A stretch of 64,000 nucleotides of DNA from Haematobia irritans (taxonomy: Eukaryota; Arthropoda; Insecta; Diptera; Muscidae): NCBI RefSeq assembly GCF_050003625.1, contig NC_134400.1, positions 44,564,557-44,628,556 on the forward strand, written 5' to 3'. Numbering within the stretch: the stretch's first letter is position 1; each line of letters begins with the position of its first letter. The notes under the pieces are model-generated. The model did not search any database, was not told the origin of the DNA, and was given only the letters and a program-made list of their open reading frames with translations. Positions 33,735 through 46,516 of this stretch are shown piece by piece. The position numbers and the translations under genes were made by a program.

Positions 33735-36700
33735 TTATGATTTAAGTTTCCACAAGGCATCCAAATCATTGAGAGGATCTTTAGTAGCTTGTTTCTCTTG
33801 GGCGGTTACCTGTGGTGCAATCTTCATTTGATAGGATGTCATAATACCTCCTAAATGATGGGAAAAATAAAAACAACAAATGGGTTAATTACAATGGCTA
33901 CAGACAACAGTTTTTTTTTCTCTTTGAAATACAATCTTAGATGAATCTAAGTTCTCTTTACAACATAGGACGGTGGTACGATATGTATTTGGCATTATCG
34001 TCCGTGATCTAAGGGTATTGCAAGAGCAATTTTTTTTTATCGTGTAAACAGCTTTTGCCGATCAAAAGTAAATTAAATGTTTAATATTTTTGGAAATTCA
34101 ATAACAATTTTAATTGAGAAAATGTTGGTTGTTTTGTTTTCTATGTAGCCTAAGTTTTAATGTCTATTTATGGTTCAATAATATCCGAATAACGAAAAAC
34201 CCCTTTGGAGAATTTTTTAGTCCCTAAGGCAAATATTATTTGGAAAGTCATTTTGGTTTTTTTATCTAAAATAATCACTTGTACTTATAAATAAATGCTA
34301 AACTTACGTTTGTTCAAAACGTCATGGGCATGATATAGAACAATTTGCAGAGATTGTTCTAAAGTTTCAACATCTCTTATGGCTTGCTGGCGTTGTTGAC
34401 AAATGCGAAGCCAAACATCGACCACATCTAGAGGGGAGAAAAGGAATATATAATTGATTTATGTAACTTTATTCTCTCCTCGATTGACCTACTTATTAAT
34501 ACTGGTCGCTTATTTTGAGTTGCCAAAACTGCAGATATAGCAACCGCCACCAATTCTGACCTCTCGGATCCAGTTAAACAGTTCATAATCAATGGTGAAT
34601 TGGGATCGTTGCAGTTGAAACAACGTTGCTGATGAGCCTGTATTGCATTACGAGCTATGTCCACAATTAATGATGGAGTGCTGAATATTTGATTAAATTA
34701 CGATTTGATTAAAATAAATACGTGACTATAGTAATAACAAATAAAAAAACACTAATGTTAAGCGGTGCGAACTATATGATATACTGAACCAAGTCGACTA
34801 TATGATACCACAAACCACCAAATTTGAGTGAGACTATTCAGTCCATTGTGATACCACAGTGGTGAATTGCTCTCTTGCCACTGAGTGTTGCCCGATTACA
34901 AGTTTAGCTCAATGACAAGGGACCTCCTTTTTATAGTCGAGTGCGAACGGCGTTTCACCTTGCGGTCTCATCACTACGATGATGAGGATTTACTAGGATT
35001 ATCAATCTAATGAAATTAATTTGTTCCGAATCCAAGGGACCCTATTTGGATACGACCGTCAATATATGCCGGCAATTGACCTCGAAAAGTCGATATTTGA
35101 CTTTTATATTCCTAAGCGATTTAGTTTATACGGAATATATTAATTTAAATTGTTTACCTCTTTGTCCAGGATTTTATTTGTAATATTGCCAATTCTATGA
35201 TGGCATCAGAACCCAGCATGCTAAGATTCAATTGGTATTCCACACAATTTGACAATTGATTGATTTTTGTACATTTTACTGTGAAATCATCGAAATGGCT
35301 TTCACTATTAACCATTTGGGGCCAAAATGGATCCAGCATCTGAAATACAAATAAATAATTTAAAAAAATATAATTTACTTTAATTAATAATTTGATTTTT
35401 TTATTTAGATTTATTAATATTAATTTTTGATTTTTTTTTAAATATATCTTGAATGAATTTATTTCATATGATTTAATTTTAATCTATTTTAAATTTATTG
35501 TTAGTAGTTTGTTTAATAATTAATGTTAATTTAAATGTTTATGATTTTATTTAAAAATTAATTATTTATTTTAAATTTATTATTATACTGAATATAAATA
35601 TATTCTATTAATTTCATTCAATTTAGTTTTTTTTTTTGAAGAATTCCAAAATGTGTAACAAGTTTATACGCTTCATACATCAAATACGGGAATATTTATA
35701 AGGCTGGCCAAAAAGGTAAGTGGCTTAACCATATTTTATCTAGGACAGGAAAAACGCAAATCCGCACAATATTTCATTAATTACAAAATTTAGAAAATAT
35801 TTCATCACAAATTAACATTTGCTATAAAATACTCATTTCCGTCGTCTTACCTCATTGGGGGTATGCAAACTAACAACAGTTCGAGATTTCTGTGACCATA
35901 TCATAGACCAAAAGTCATTGATTGTATTTTGTTGTGGTGTTTGGGCAATAATCATATTTGGACATCCATTTCCCAGGTTCTGCAATATAAATTTTATATC
36001 ATATTTGAAGCTTTGTGGTTGTTATATATAGCTTCACTTACCCTTATGAAAGCTGCATTGATATAATCATCAGTTTCTTTGTCCAATTTTACTCTAGCAT
36101 GATCGTATGGCAAACAATCCAAAGAACGATTCTTTTCGGGGAATAATTTTGCTATAGTAGTAGTTCGAGTGTTTACATCTTTTGCTAATAAATCCTGTAG
36201 CTCTTTCCATTTGGTGGATAATGTCGTGCGACCATTTAACATTTTTACATTCAATGAGTCCACGGTTTTCTCAAAGCGTTCTACTTCTTTGTGGAAATAT
36301 TTTAGAATTTTGTCATCTGTAAATGGATCGAAGGGTTTTAACTGGAATGTGTTGTGGGCTGAAGTAAGGGAATGTTTATCAGAGACCAATGATTGTTTGT
36401 CAATGCCGCTACGTATAGAAGCAGAATCCCAATCAAAGTTATCAAGAGAACTTAAATCCGAACATATGGAAAGATTATCGAAACTTGCTTTACGCACTGC
36501 CGGTGCATCTATGGGTGAGGTTACTTCATTGCAAGATGTGTTTAAGGAATTCACATAGGCCTGTGAATGAGAAAAGAATAAATGTGGAGAATAATGTGAA
36601 TATCAAGTTTTGTTCAAATGTAGTCTCTTGGACAATCTAATCTCGCAGATCAATTTACTACACATGTGTTTCGAATTAAACAGTAAAATGCGAACTATCA

Positions 36701-39700
36701 ATTTTCCTACCTCGACATTTTTGTTTTTTTCAACCACCTCTTCCAAAACATCTTCTTTTATTGGATCTTTGCTTGGAGAATGGGACACATTGGCAACTTG
36801 ACTGGGTGGTGGACTGTGAACCACAATAGGCTTTAGAACCGGCTCTGGCAATATAGGTGGTGGCACAGAAATTGTTCCCGAGAAATCAATGTCGGTAAGA
36901 AGATCAATATTCGATGTTTTCTTCTTTACAACCGGTGGTTGTGTTGATTTCACTGTTGTCGATGGTGGTGTGGGTGCACTTGTATTCGGCTGTCCTTGTG
37001 TCTGTTGTTGTTGATGTTTTGGTGTCGATGGTGCCTGTTGACTGCTAGTTGCATACGTGTTAACACTCTTAGTCGTCTGGGTATTGGCCGTTGTACCCAT
37101 GCCACTTTGCATATAGGTAGCCGATTGATGGGGATTGTAATAATTCGGCTGGGACAAATTATTATTGATTTGTGTTATGGGTGCTACTGGTTGATTGACC
37201 ATTTGATTTTGTTGTGGAATTTGTGAAGTTGACATAGATCCCAGGTTATCTTTTTTATAACCATATGGTGGATTGTAGTAGTTATCAATTTGTGGTTTTT
37301 CTTCAGTTGTTCCAACGACGCCTGTTGTTTTTGTGTGGGATATAATGGGACACTAAAATGTAAAAAAAAAACAAAATGTGATGAAAATCAAATAGTATTA
37401 CAAAAAACCATATTCCATGAAAATGTTTAAACTTACATCAAATCCTGTTGATAAATTCGATTTGCCCACGCTTTGCGAGTTAGTCGTTCCCACTTGCGAA
37501 TTAATTGGTTGAGCTCCAGTGGTATATTGACCATAGAAAATATTATTACTGGCATAACCACTGCCATAATCAAAGGTTCCACTTTGAGGATTATAGCTGT
37601 AACCGGGATGCATGGTAGACGAAGAAGTTTTTCTCAAAGCTCCACCCGTGTTTGCTGGTGATGATGACACCGCATTGTTGCTTGCCAGTGTCACAGCAGG
37701 TGTCGGAGGAGCCATTGACATTGGCGCCATGGGTATTTCTTGAGGCAATGCCGTGGATGCAGGCATTTGAGTAATGTTTGAATTATTTTGAGGAGGCATA
37801 GGGGTACCAGCAGTAATACTTTGGTTATTCTGTGATGCTATGTTTAGACCAAGAATAGATGGCGCATTTAAATTGCTATTCATTGCTATTGATTGCTGAA
37901 CAACTGTTTGATGGTTGACAGCACCCGACTGCATTGATGTTACACTCTGTTGTTGCTGATTATTCATTATAATCGGAGCTTGTAAAGAGGGCGGCACTGC
38001 TTGATTTGTGGCCACATATAACGGTTGATGACTGGGAGGAACATTATTGGACATAGAGGACGACATAGTGTTATTGTAAGGATTTTGTATAGGTGATTGC
38101 TGGTAATTTGGAACAGCTCCTTGCAAATACTGTTGATGTTGGGATGGTTGCTGTCCACCTGCAATAGCAGTGGTTACAGTTGGTTGGGTATAAATATGTG
38201 TAGAATTTGGTACAGGGGCTTGTGATGTATAGGCTGGTGTATAAGAAACATTCAAATTATTGCTGATGTTGGTGGCAATGGAATTCGGAGACATATAATG
38301 CTGCCTTTGATTTGTTTCATTACCGGCAGACATAACAGATTGTTGTGGATTACTTTGCGGAGTGACACTGTAATTAATTTGATTCACATTTCCAATGGAA
38401 TGTACAGGCATATTGATTTGATTTTGATTAAAATTGTAAGCATTGGAATTTGGATCAGCCGAGTTGGTAGGATTGAAACCTTGCACATTGGTATCACGGC
38501 CTGGTTGTTGCAATGTTAGTCCAGCCATGTTGGTGTTTAAAGAAGTAAATTGCGAATTTGGTGATGCCTGCGGTTTGTAAGCAGGAGGTGCCACATTCTG
38601 TTGGTATTGGTAGAACATGGGATTCGTATAACCAGCCCCATTTGGATCATAGTATTGTTGTTGTTGTAGACTATATGGAGGTGGGGGCTCATTTGGTCCT
38701 ACAGTAGGTGGATGTGTTGGAACATTGCTCGTTGAATTGCCATAATATGAATTACTCGAGCAAATCGCTTGCGTTGGATTTTCCGAACCCAAAGGATTTG
38801 GTCGAACTGGTGGTACATACTGGGCTGTATTATGATAAGCCGAAGAAGGAGCATTTGCAAAAGCATTTGGAGCTGCATTTTTCTCTTTTGCGGCATTTTT
38901 AGCCTTCAAATAGTCTCTTAGTTTGGGTGTATTTGAAGTTCCACTCGGATTTGTTGTACTATTTGACTGATACGTATCCACCGACAAGGGCGTAGGGGAT
39001 GGTTTAGTGTTGACACTTTTTAAACGTTGATGGCGCTCTTCAGATTGAACATCACGAGCAGATTTGCAGCGAGACAAAAGTTTTTGAACATTTGCTAAAG
39101 AAACAAAAAGAATTATTATTAAAATTTAATCCAAAATCTATCACAAGAAATTTACCCGATAACTTGTTATAGAATTCCAAGCCTTTTGCTGACTTGGCTA
39201 ACAAATCTTCGTAGACATCATAAGAAGCTGCCAATGATGCGAAAAAACTTTCTCTCTTATGTTTGACATCGGCCAAGGTTTTCAAGACAGGAGCTGCTTT
39301 AGCATATGACTCCGTTAAGGCTTTAAGAATATTATCTTGGGCTAAAAGATTTTGATCTATCAACTGAGTGAGGCGTTCATGCTTGGACAATTCACGATCA
39401 AATAATGCCTGCAGCTCCTCTTCGTTATCATGGGCTATAATTTTGTTTGTTATGTCATCTTCGTTGACGGCAATTCTTAAGTCGGCATGAAATTGGGAGC
39501 GTTGGGCCTTCATTTCGTTAACTTTGTTGACAATAAGTTTAACATCTTTGAATACTTCGGCTGTATTAAGTTCAGAACTAAGTTTGGGCACAGATTGCTG
39601 TATCTCATGTAATGGTTTAGCCAAGATTTTCAAATTGTTAATGTGTAGCTCCATGGCCTTGCGCAATGTGTCGTTGGATTCACCAGCTCGATTATGCGCC

Positions 39701-41487
39701 TCAGTGTACTTCTGAAATTCTCGAGACAGCTCGGTAATATGAGCGTTTGGTGTACGTTGTACACCTGTTAGATGTTGAAATTCCTTTTCTTCTTTGTCTT
39801 CTTGGGCCAAAATCGTAGATATTTCATTGAGATTGGCTTCGACATCTGTACAGATTTCGGCCAGACGAGCCATAGATGCCACCAATTCAGGTATGGCAGT
39901 TGTATTGGCATTTAATGCCGCACATCGATCGACAATACCCTGAGGGATTTTATTCGCTTTTTCTTCATTGATATTAAGGTTGTCCAGAGTTAATGAGCTC
40001 ATGAAACTGGCCAATTCCCCATCTCGCTCTTCGATTTTTCCACCATATTTACGCAAAAGTTTAGCCTTCTCCTCACTATACATGGAGCTTGCCTCGTGAG
40101 CTTTCATGGGAACCAAACGTGCAAATATGTCTTCTCCAGCCACTTCGGGATCGGTAACAGAGAAGCTAATGCCGTTTACAAGGTTTGCTCCTTGAACTGC
40201 ACTTATTGTGGTCAATTCAGGTATGGGTTCATGGTAAATGAATTCATTTTCATTTTTTGCATTTTTACGTTTACCCTCAACGACATCTGCTGTGAATATT
40301 AGTGAATCATTGATTTCCTTTTGATCTGGTAGTCCTTTAGATTCTTTGCGAGCCTCTTCTAGTTTTTCCCAGGCAGACTGAAAATGTATAATTATGATAT
40401 GTCACTTTGAAATTTACAAAAAAAAAAAAAACACATCAAACATTCCTACCTCAAACAATGTAACTCGTTCTCCCATTTTCCTTTGTTCTTCTGCATGCTG
40501 ACCTTGATACAAATATAATATACAGTGCAAATAGGATATTTTAAAGCGCACATATTTCTTCCATTGTTTATAAACAGATGAATCAACCACCGAGGCTACC
40601 GGCCCATCATCTCCTCCAGTCAGCAATGCAGCCAAGGCAGCACCGTAATAGACCACAATTTGAGCTGTTACTTTGGCCACTATATTCGGTTTACGATTAT
40701 CAATTAAGGATTTTTCCAATATACATTCTTGAGCTTGAGCAAGTGACACCTGTTGCATAAACACCAATAATTCGGAGGTGAAACAGTCCCCAAATTCATC
40801 CATATTAATATAGCGTTCACGTATTTCTCCAAATGCCCAAGCGGCACATTGAAAATGTGTACAGGCTAATTTCATACCCTCTACATCGGTGCGATTGACC
40901 GAGGCCCCAGCTTGCGTATGAGCCGTGGCAATATTAAATAATACAGCAGCTTGTTCATAGCCAATATCATTGAACTCGTGCGTCTTGTTGTTGTACAAAT
41001 CCTTCCAAGTAAATTGAAAAATAACTTTTTTGTCACGCAGCTTCGGAAAACGATTTAGCAAAGATTCCAGTTGACAGAAGTATCGTTTTAATATAGCACA
41101 ATTATCTTTGGGTGTATTTAGGGCCTGGTTTCGCAATGTTTCCAGAGCATATAGTTCCTTTGAATAGTTTTCAGGATTCTCTTGATAAAACTCCGCAATA
41201 TACTGAGGAAGGACATAAGTAAACGACATATAATTAATATCAACTATAATTAACAAAGAATACTACATCCATAAACAAACACAATAACATAAATGATGAG
41301 TCAGATTTTCCCAGAATGCAATGACCCCCTCCCTCAAAAAAAAAAAAAGAAATAATAATAAACCCAAGTCAGGCGATGTCTGTTTGGGTGCAATATGACT
41401 TACCCTCTTTAGACCAGCAAATGAAGATCCTTCGGGACTAATTTTGCTGGGAAACCAGAGCATATGTAGCCGTGGAACGGCCTCCAT
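33735..41487 (-). CDS. mop: Myopic / HD-PTP (PTPN23-type), Bro1 and PTP-like domain protein
   Basis: Endosomal ESCRT-associated adaptor that sorts ubiquitinated receptors into multivesicular bodies. Eleven exons (minus): 41487-41404, 41202-40450, 40377-39156, 39094-37437, 37352-36711, 36560-36042, 35979-35851, 35339-35158, 34680-34493, 34427-34308, 33850-33735; all GT-AG with agreeing phases, 1870 residues. Order: Bro1 domain (~1-390, starting MEAVPRLHMLWFP, with YLYQGQHAEEQRKMGERV and FIYHEPIP), coiled V domain (~390-690), a long Pro/Gln/Asn-rich region (~700-1450) with a PPPPYSL motif, then a PTP-like domain (~1490-1815: KNRSLDCLPYDHARVKL, DYINAAFI). The signature loop reads NCLTGSERS with Cys1764 and Arg1770, but lacks the usual preceding His and the GxG spacing, and I see no WPD motif, so catalysis is doubtful. 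The C-terminus is DPLNDLDALWKLKS. The overall length is close to that of the fly protein as I recall it. Confidence 0.95.
34815..34965 (-). mobile_element. SINE 3' fragment in a myopic intron
   Basis: Carries CTATTCAGTCCATTGTGATA and TTTTTATAGTCGAGTGCGAA, matching the 3' half of the tRNA-derived SINE. The tRNA-like head is missing, so this is a 5'-truncated copy. It lies between myopic exons 8 and 9. Confidence 0.8.
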
Positions 41488-41851
41488 TTTTAATGGGAAA
41501 TCTTGTATCTGATATCAAATTTTTATCTAGATTGGTTAACACATACACAAAATCACAAAAATTTAATTCAATTTCTTTGTTGCAGTTTTGTTATCTTCTT
41601 TTCCGTTAATTAATAAGCCCAAATGCAATGAAAATTCTCTTCCACCAATCTAATGAACTTCACAATAGGAAAATTGGCAAATTCACTAATTTGACAGTTT
41701 CGGCGTCACAGTCGCAGAATGGTCTCGAGACGGCACAAACAAAAAAACTGCAGTCCAACAACAAATGTCCGTCAGTGTTGCCAAAGTTACGGGATATAGG
41801 ATCTTAATGAGCCTTATATAGTTCGTTTAGATGTATTTGCGTTTTGGTAAA

Positions 41852-42073
41852 AGGTGGGTACTATGTTCGCTCTTCGAGTTGGAAACCACTGTATTTTTGC
41901 GATTACTTTTCCTTAAATAAACAAAATTATAAATGAACACAAACATATTTCTTTATTTTCTTGCCGAAATCTAGAGGAACAAGATATAATTTATCTGCTT
42001 TATATTGAACTGTTTTCATAAAGTAATCGCGAAAATTTTAACGCGGAAAGCGAACGTAGTACTGACCTAAAGA
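41852..42073. mobile_element. MITE with GTACTATGTTCG ends
   Basis: Left end AGGTGGGTACTATGTTCGCT, right end AGCGAACGTAGTACTGACCT, inverted with few mismatches. It resembles the Harbinger-like MITE at 52569-52977, with subterminal TTCGAGTTGGAAA versus TTCGCGTTGAAA. A-rich flanks make the target duplication ambiguous. It sits about 360 bp upstream of the myopic start. Confidence 0.7.
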
Positions 42074-42337
42074 TGTAAGCCAACTTACCACAGTTGAAAA
42101 TGTAAAACAAAACCAAAATACACAAAAAGTTGTAAATAAACCAACATCAGCTGCATGTCTTCAAAAAAGAAAATGATTCTAAAATTAACTATCTCTCTCA
42201 TCGGTTTTTATACCAAAACTCTAAACCAAAGTTCAAAGACGATTATATTTTTATAAAATTTTGTGAAATCATGGATGTTTTTAAGTTTTCGTCTCGAAAA
42301 CTGAACATAGTATCCCCTTAAAAATAATTAGTCATAA

Positions 42338-43110
42338 CCCTGCCAGCATTTCAAAGTTCCAGTTCATCCTCATCGCTACCACAGACTAGTAAATGACACT
42401 ATAACAATCGCCAACTGTAATGGGGGGCGTATCAAAAAGTACGAAATGTACCTGAAACTATTTTGCCATTACTATTGTTACCCCTGCCAACATTTTTTGA
42501 ATTTGACGGCGCTTCTAAAAAGTAAAAGTAAATTTTAAGGTAGTTGTAAAAGAATCAATGTGGTCAAGTAAACACGATTGTTTAGATTTTTATTAATTTG
42601 ATTAAACGTTTTTATATTCTTATAAATATAACAATTATACGAATATTGAGCTTTACAGACTATCAGTTATTCCGTACGACAGTGCTCGTGTCGAACATAT
42701 CCCATATATTGTGCACATTATAAGTTAAGTCCGAAGGCATAATCGATACTGCTGCATGTTTATGGGATGGAACTGATAGTCTGTAAAGCGCATATTACAT
42801 CACATTTAACATAATTTTTTGCATTACTAAAAGAATGATGTTGAGTTACAAGTTGCAAGTTACATGTTGCAGCGTCTATCAGCCAGTGCTTTTATTCTCG
42901 ATGGATGCAGCGTGTCTGGAAAAATATTTTGAAAAACTATCACTTTATTCCATTTGGAAAGTCAAAAATTTTTCACCAATATACCTTTCATAATTTTAAG
43001 CGAAATAACGATGTTTTCAGCACTTCATTATCGTTTTTATTTAAATAAATTATAAGAAGCTAGTTGCGCTTGGTGTTTCACGAAATATAAAATGGCTCTT
43101 GTAACAATTT
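42338..43110. mobile_element. Rearranged CCCTGCCA-family element carrying a MITE
   Basis: Positions 42342-42480 match the left end of the family (CCCTGCCAGCATTTCAAAGT). From 42483 a right end in inverted orientation starts (CCCTGCCAACATTTTTTGAA) and runs to ~43110. The inverted part is interrupted by the MITE at 42648-42791. The arrangement implies two copies, or one that underwent inversion. It ends ~170 bp before the zinc-finger gene. Confidence 0.75.
42648..42791. mobile_element. Internally deleted copy of the GCGCTTTACAG MITE
   Basis: 144 bp, with the same termini as the 240-bp copy at 17207 but lacking the middle left. ATATT occurs on both sides (42643-42647, 42792-42796) and may be a 5-bp target duplication. 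Confidence 0.75.
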
Positions 43111-43278
43111 ACATTTCCTTGACGCTATTTTTTCATGCGAAAAAATACCGTGTTCGTGTATACTTAAAACAAGCTTTGGCAACTCTATAAACTTATTGTT
43201 ATTTTTCTTCGCTCGACTTTAGCTACACTTGCAGTTACTTTTTACGAATATTAATAATATTAATATTAATTCAGAGAG

Positions 43279-44486
43279 ATGGATTTATCGCGCTATTGCC
43301 GCATATGTTTGGAGTCGAAAGATGGAGATGGAATATTCTCCATATATCTACACATACAACAAAAGTATTTACCTAGTATAATCGAGAATATCAGCGGGGT
43401 AGTGGTAAGAAAAAAACTGATTGTGCTTGCTGGGAATAAGTTTAACTTATTTTATAATTTGTGCAGATATCACCCCATGATGATCCTGGAGCTTTAGTGT
43501 GCAATGAATGTTCTAATTCTATCTTAAGAGCTAAAGAAATTATCACGAAATGTCAGGAATCAAATGAGCGATTACAAGTCCAAAGGAATTTTTTTTCGAA
43601 TATGCAAAAGCTATCACAAAATCAATACAGCTTGGGACATGAAAGTACCTTGAAGGAAAAGGAAGATACATGGCCTTCAATACATAGCCCTCCCAGATTC
43701 AAAGAAGAACATGATGGTTATTTTCAGGATCAAAGTGATAATCCTTGTATATATCAGGAAAATGATGTGAAACCCGAAATGATAGTCGAGTCAATATTGG
43801 AAGATTCAAATGACAAATCTAACAAGACTATCATACGTCGATCCCGAAAAAGAAAAGAAAATGTTAATGATATTGGCCACACCCCCTCTCAAAATTCTCC
43901 CGCATCATTATACCACAGTCATTTTAAGACTAGTAAACCAAAAAAACCTTTCATACGTAGTAGAGAACAGTATTTGAAGCGTAAAATACGTAATTTTCCT
44001 GTCAAAGAGCCATTGACCCTGATAGGAGGGGCAGGAGTTATACGAAAACGCAAGCCAAAATCTTATCACAGAGCCATACCAAACTTTTATTTCCGATGTG
44101 AACTGTGTCATGAATTCGAATCAAACGTAGCATCTTACGCCGTCACTCATTTGACCACGGTACATGGAATCGAGAGACCAGCTATATTTCGTTGCTCTCA
44201 ATGTGATGCTAAACCATTTATTAAGAATCAATCACTACAGGAACATATCGCAACTATACACGAACAACAACCTAAAAGAAGAGATTTCGCTTGTTCGGAA
44301 TGTGGCAAAACATTCATTAAGAACTGCCATCTTCAGAAGCATCTTCTCTCTGTGCATAAAATAGGAGAAATGCCATATAGATGTAATGTGAAGGAATGTG
44401 GTAAAGGATACGTAGATTCCTATGCATTAAGGATGCATTTGAAACAGACCCATAGTCAAATCAATCTGGAATTGTTGGATATTTAA
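43279..44486 (+). CDS. ZAD-type C2H2 zinc-finger protein
   Basis: Insect nuclear protein with an N-terminal zinc-finger-associated domain (ZAD), normally a dimerisation module, and C-terminal DNA-binding fingers. Two exons, 43279-43404 and 43467-44486, join GTAGTG|GTAAGA to TGTGCAG|ATATCA in phase 0, giving 381 residues. The ZAD uses Cys7/Cys10 (YCRICL) and Cys54/Cys57 (VCNEC), split by the intron, as is common in this family. An acidic/basic linker follows with a KRKENVND segment. Four C2H2 units lie at ~253-373: CELCHEFESNVASYAVTHLTT, CSQCDAKPFI, CSECGKTFI, and CNVKECGKGYV with HLKQTH. The paralogue identity is not determinable; ZAD genes are numerous and fast evolving. Downstream sequence holds out-of-frame finger remnants. 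Confidence 0.92.
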
Positions 44487-44960
44487 ACATCGCCACAAAT
44501 ATGTGAAGAAGCATATAGTAAAATATGATGCTGGTTACAGTTGTTAGCATTGTGGATATAATTTCAAACTGAAATCCATATGTGAGGTTCACATGGCGAG
44601 TCACACCTAAGCCACGAGTTGTGTAGGCTTTGTAATTTTGAATAAGCTAATATATGCGCCGAAAGAGAAATCTTAGTATAAACAATTTTGTGATAATTTC
44701 TTGGCTATGTAAGGACTGGATAGATATTTGGCTTGGTGCTGCTCTATGGTCATTACCAATTAAATTTGATGAACAATGTCTCGTTTATGTCAAATATTCA
44801 ACGACGATAGCCTCCTTGTTTTATTTATTTCTTTATTTTTATATATGAAGTGTGCTACCTTGGTGTATTAACAAAAGTATAGTATTTTAAATGTAAAACA
44901 AATGGTTTAGCTCCAAAAGAACTAAATAAACAAATGTATCAAATGGTAGACATTTGGCTC
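44487..44960. other. Shared 3' region of the zinc-finger gene and mRpL21
   Basis: The gap of 474 bp separates two stop codons of convergent genes. AATAAA at ~44923 can serve the plus-strand gene, and TTTATT at ~44820-44840 gives AATAAA for the minus-strand gene, so the transcripts may overlap. Positions 44490-44630 contain decayed C2H2-like sequence. Confidence 0.6.
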
Positions 44961-45625
44961 TTAGAAGATTCGATTTTCATTAAGAGGTCTAGATGAGGGC
45001 TTATCCACTTGTTGGCGTACTTCTATGGAATTAATGCGTATCGTAGTATGTGGGGATCTTTGGAAATTAATACGTAAATATTGCTTTCTTCTTTTCTTCT
45101 TGAAGTGGGTCTTAGTATGGGAAAGAGTCTTCTCAACGACCGTTGCCTTGACATCAACCAAACCCGGTTCCAATAAGGGTGCACCAATTAATGTGAAATC
45201 TTTTGCTCCTGCTAGCATTACTTTTTCCAAACGAATTTCATCACCTTGTGTCGGTGGCCAATACCCCTCAACCAGTATAATGTCGCCGGCAGTTACTTTG
45301 AATTGTTTTCCACACAAATGAACTATGGCAAACATGCGGCCTTCTGCATTTTGGGCCAATTGTTGATTCACTTTATCGAATATTTTCTGACTTTCAACTT
45401 GTTCTTCTTTGTTCGATTTAATTACTTGAACATTTTCTATTATTTCCAATTTAGGCTGTTGACATACTGGTGGCGTAACACTCAAAGATCTCATCGAATC
45501 TGCAAATAAACCTGCATTATAGTCCTTTCGATATTTTGGAGAAATATATAAAGCTCACTTGTTAAACTATTAATGAGACATGGTTGCCGTGTTATTCTTA
45601 GCATATTACGGGCCAGAAAAGCCAT
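44961..45625 (-). CDS. mRpL21: Mitochondrial large ribosomal subunit protein bL21m
   Basis: Structural protein of the mitochondrial 39S subunit, required for translation of mtDNA-encoded proteins. Exons (minus) 45625-45559 and 45499-44961 join at ACAA|GTGAGC and TTGCAG|ATTCGA, giving 201 residues. The start MAFLARNMLRITRQP is basic and hydrophobic, fitting a mitochondrial presequence. The bL21 core begins around FAIVHLCGKQFKVTAGDII and continues with EIRLEKVMLAGAKDF and the basic segment KTHFKKKRRKQYLRINF, a conserved feature near the end of the family fold. It lies tail to tail with the zinc-finger gene. The initiation codon is supported by the leader sequence and correct splicing phase. Confidence 0.93.
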
Positions 45626-45716
45626 GTTTTATTTTATATATTAATACTATTTTCTATTTTGCAATTTGAGCGTGCACCAAATGATAGAAGCAGGCTGTTT
45701 CAGATTTGTCAGATTT

Positions 45717-46393
45717 CAGTGTTGTCGGATTAGGGGGGTTTTCCCCAAATTGGGGGTATTTTCTCGTAGTTGGGCACATCTTTTTACTTTGGGATCTGGG
45801 GATTTGGCTGGGGATGAAATAGTGATTTGGGGATTTTTAAATTTGTTACAAAAACGTAAAAGCGGCATACAATGTTATAGTCAATTTCTCATATCAACAA
45901 CGATAGCTAGTAAAATATGACGATTTTAGCGGCTAAACTCGAACTTAATATCCACCTTTAGTAACAAAAAAAATTATATCTATATATATTAATTGTTATT
46001 TATATATTTGTATATTTAAGTGTTTCTAGTAGTAATGCTATTGTATTGTAACTGTGACTGTCTTAGGGTCTGATCGACTATGTTACATTCATGCAGAAAT
46101 AAAAATAAAATAAATAAAAATAAATTTGAAAAAAAGTCCACTTACACAATCTTTTTTAATTACCAACTGTTAGCACCTGACAGACTGTTGACCACGTGAC
46201 ATCCTTGTTGTAGTCCTTACCAATTAAAGAATTCGATATGAGAATGTTTTTGTTTCTTCGTAGAATAAAATGTATATAAATAAAATCATTCTTGTTTTGG
46301 GGATTTTTCATGAGGACAAATATTTCGATTGGGTATTTTGTGGGAATATGCGTTTGATATTTTGAGGATTTCCCTCGAAAAACTCTGGCAACC
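45717..46393. mobile_element. Degenerate hAT-like MITE related to the one at 58109
   Basis: Starts CAGTGTTGTCGGATTAGGGG and ends near ACTCTGGCAACC, with G-rich blocks (TTTGGGGATTT) as in the element at 58109-58842. The right terminus has lost its last bases, so no target duplication can be confirmed. Confidence 0.55.
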
Positions 46394-46516
46394 GTTTCAA
46401 CAGCTGTTTAATGAATGATTGAATTATTATCCAGGGTTGTTCAATACCGATAGAGTAGGTAGATAAAAATTATTAGGGTAGTGTTATTTCAGTAACACAT
46501 CGAAATATTGCTCTAA

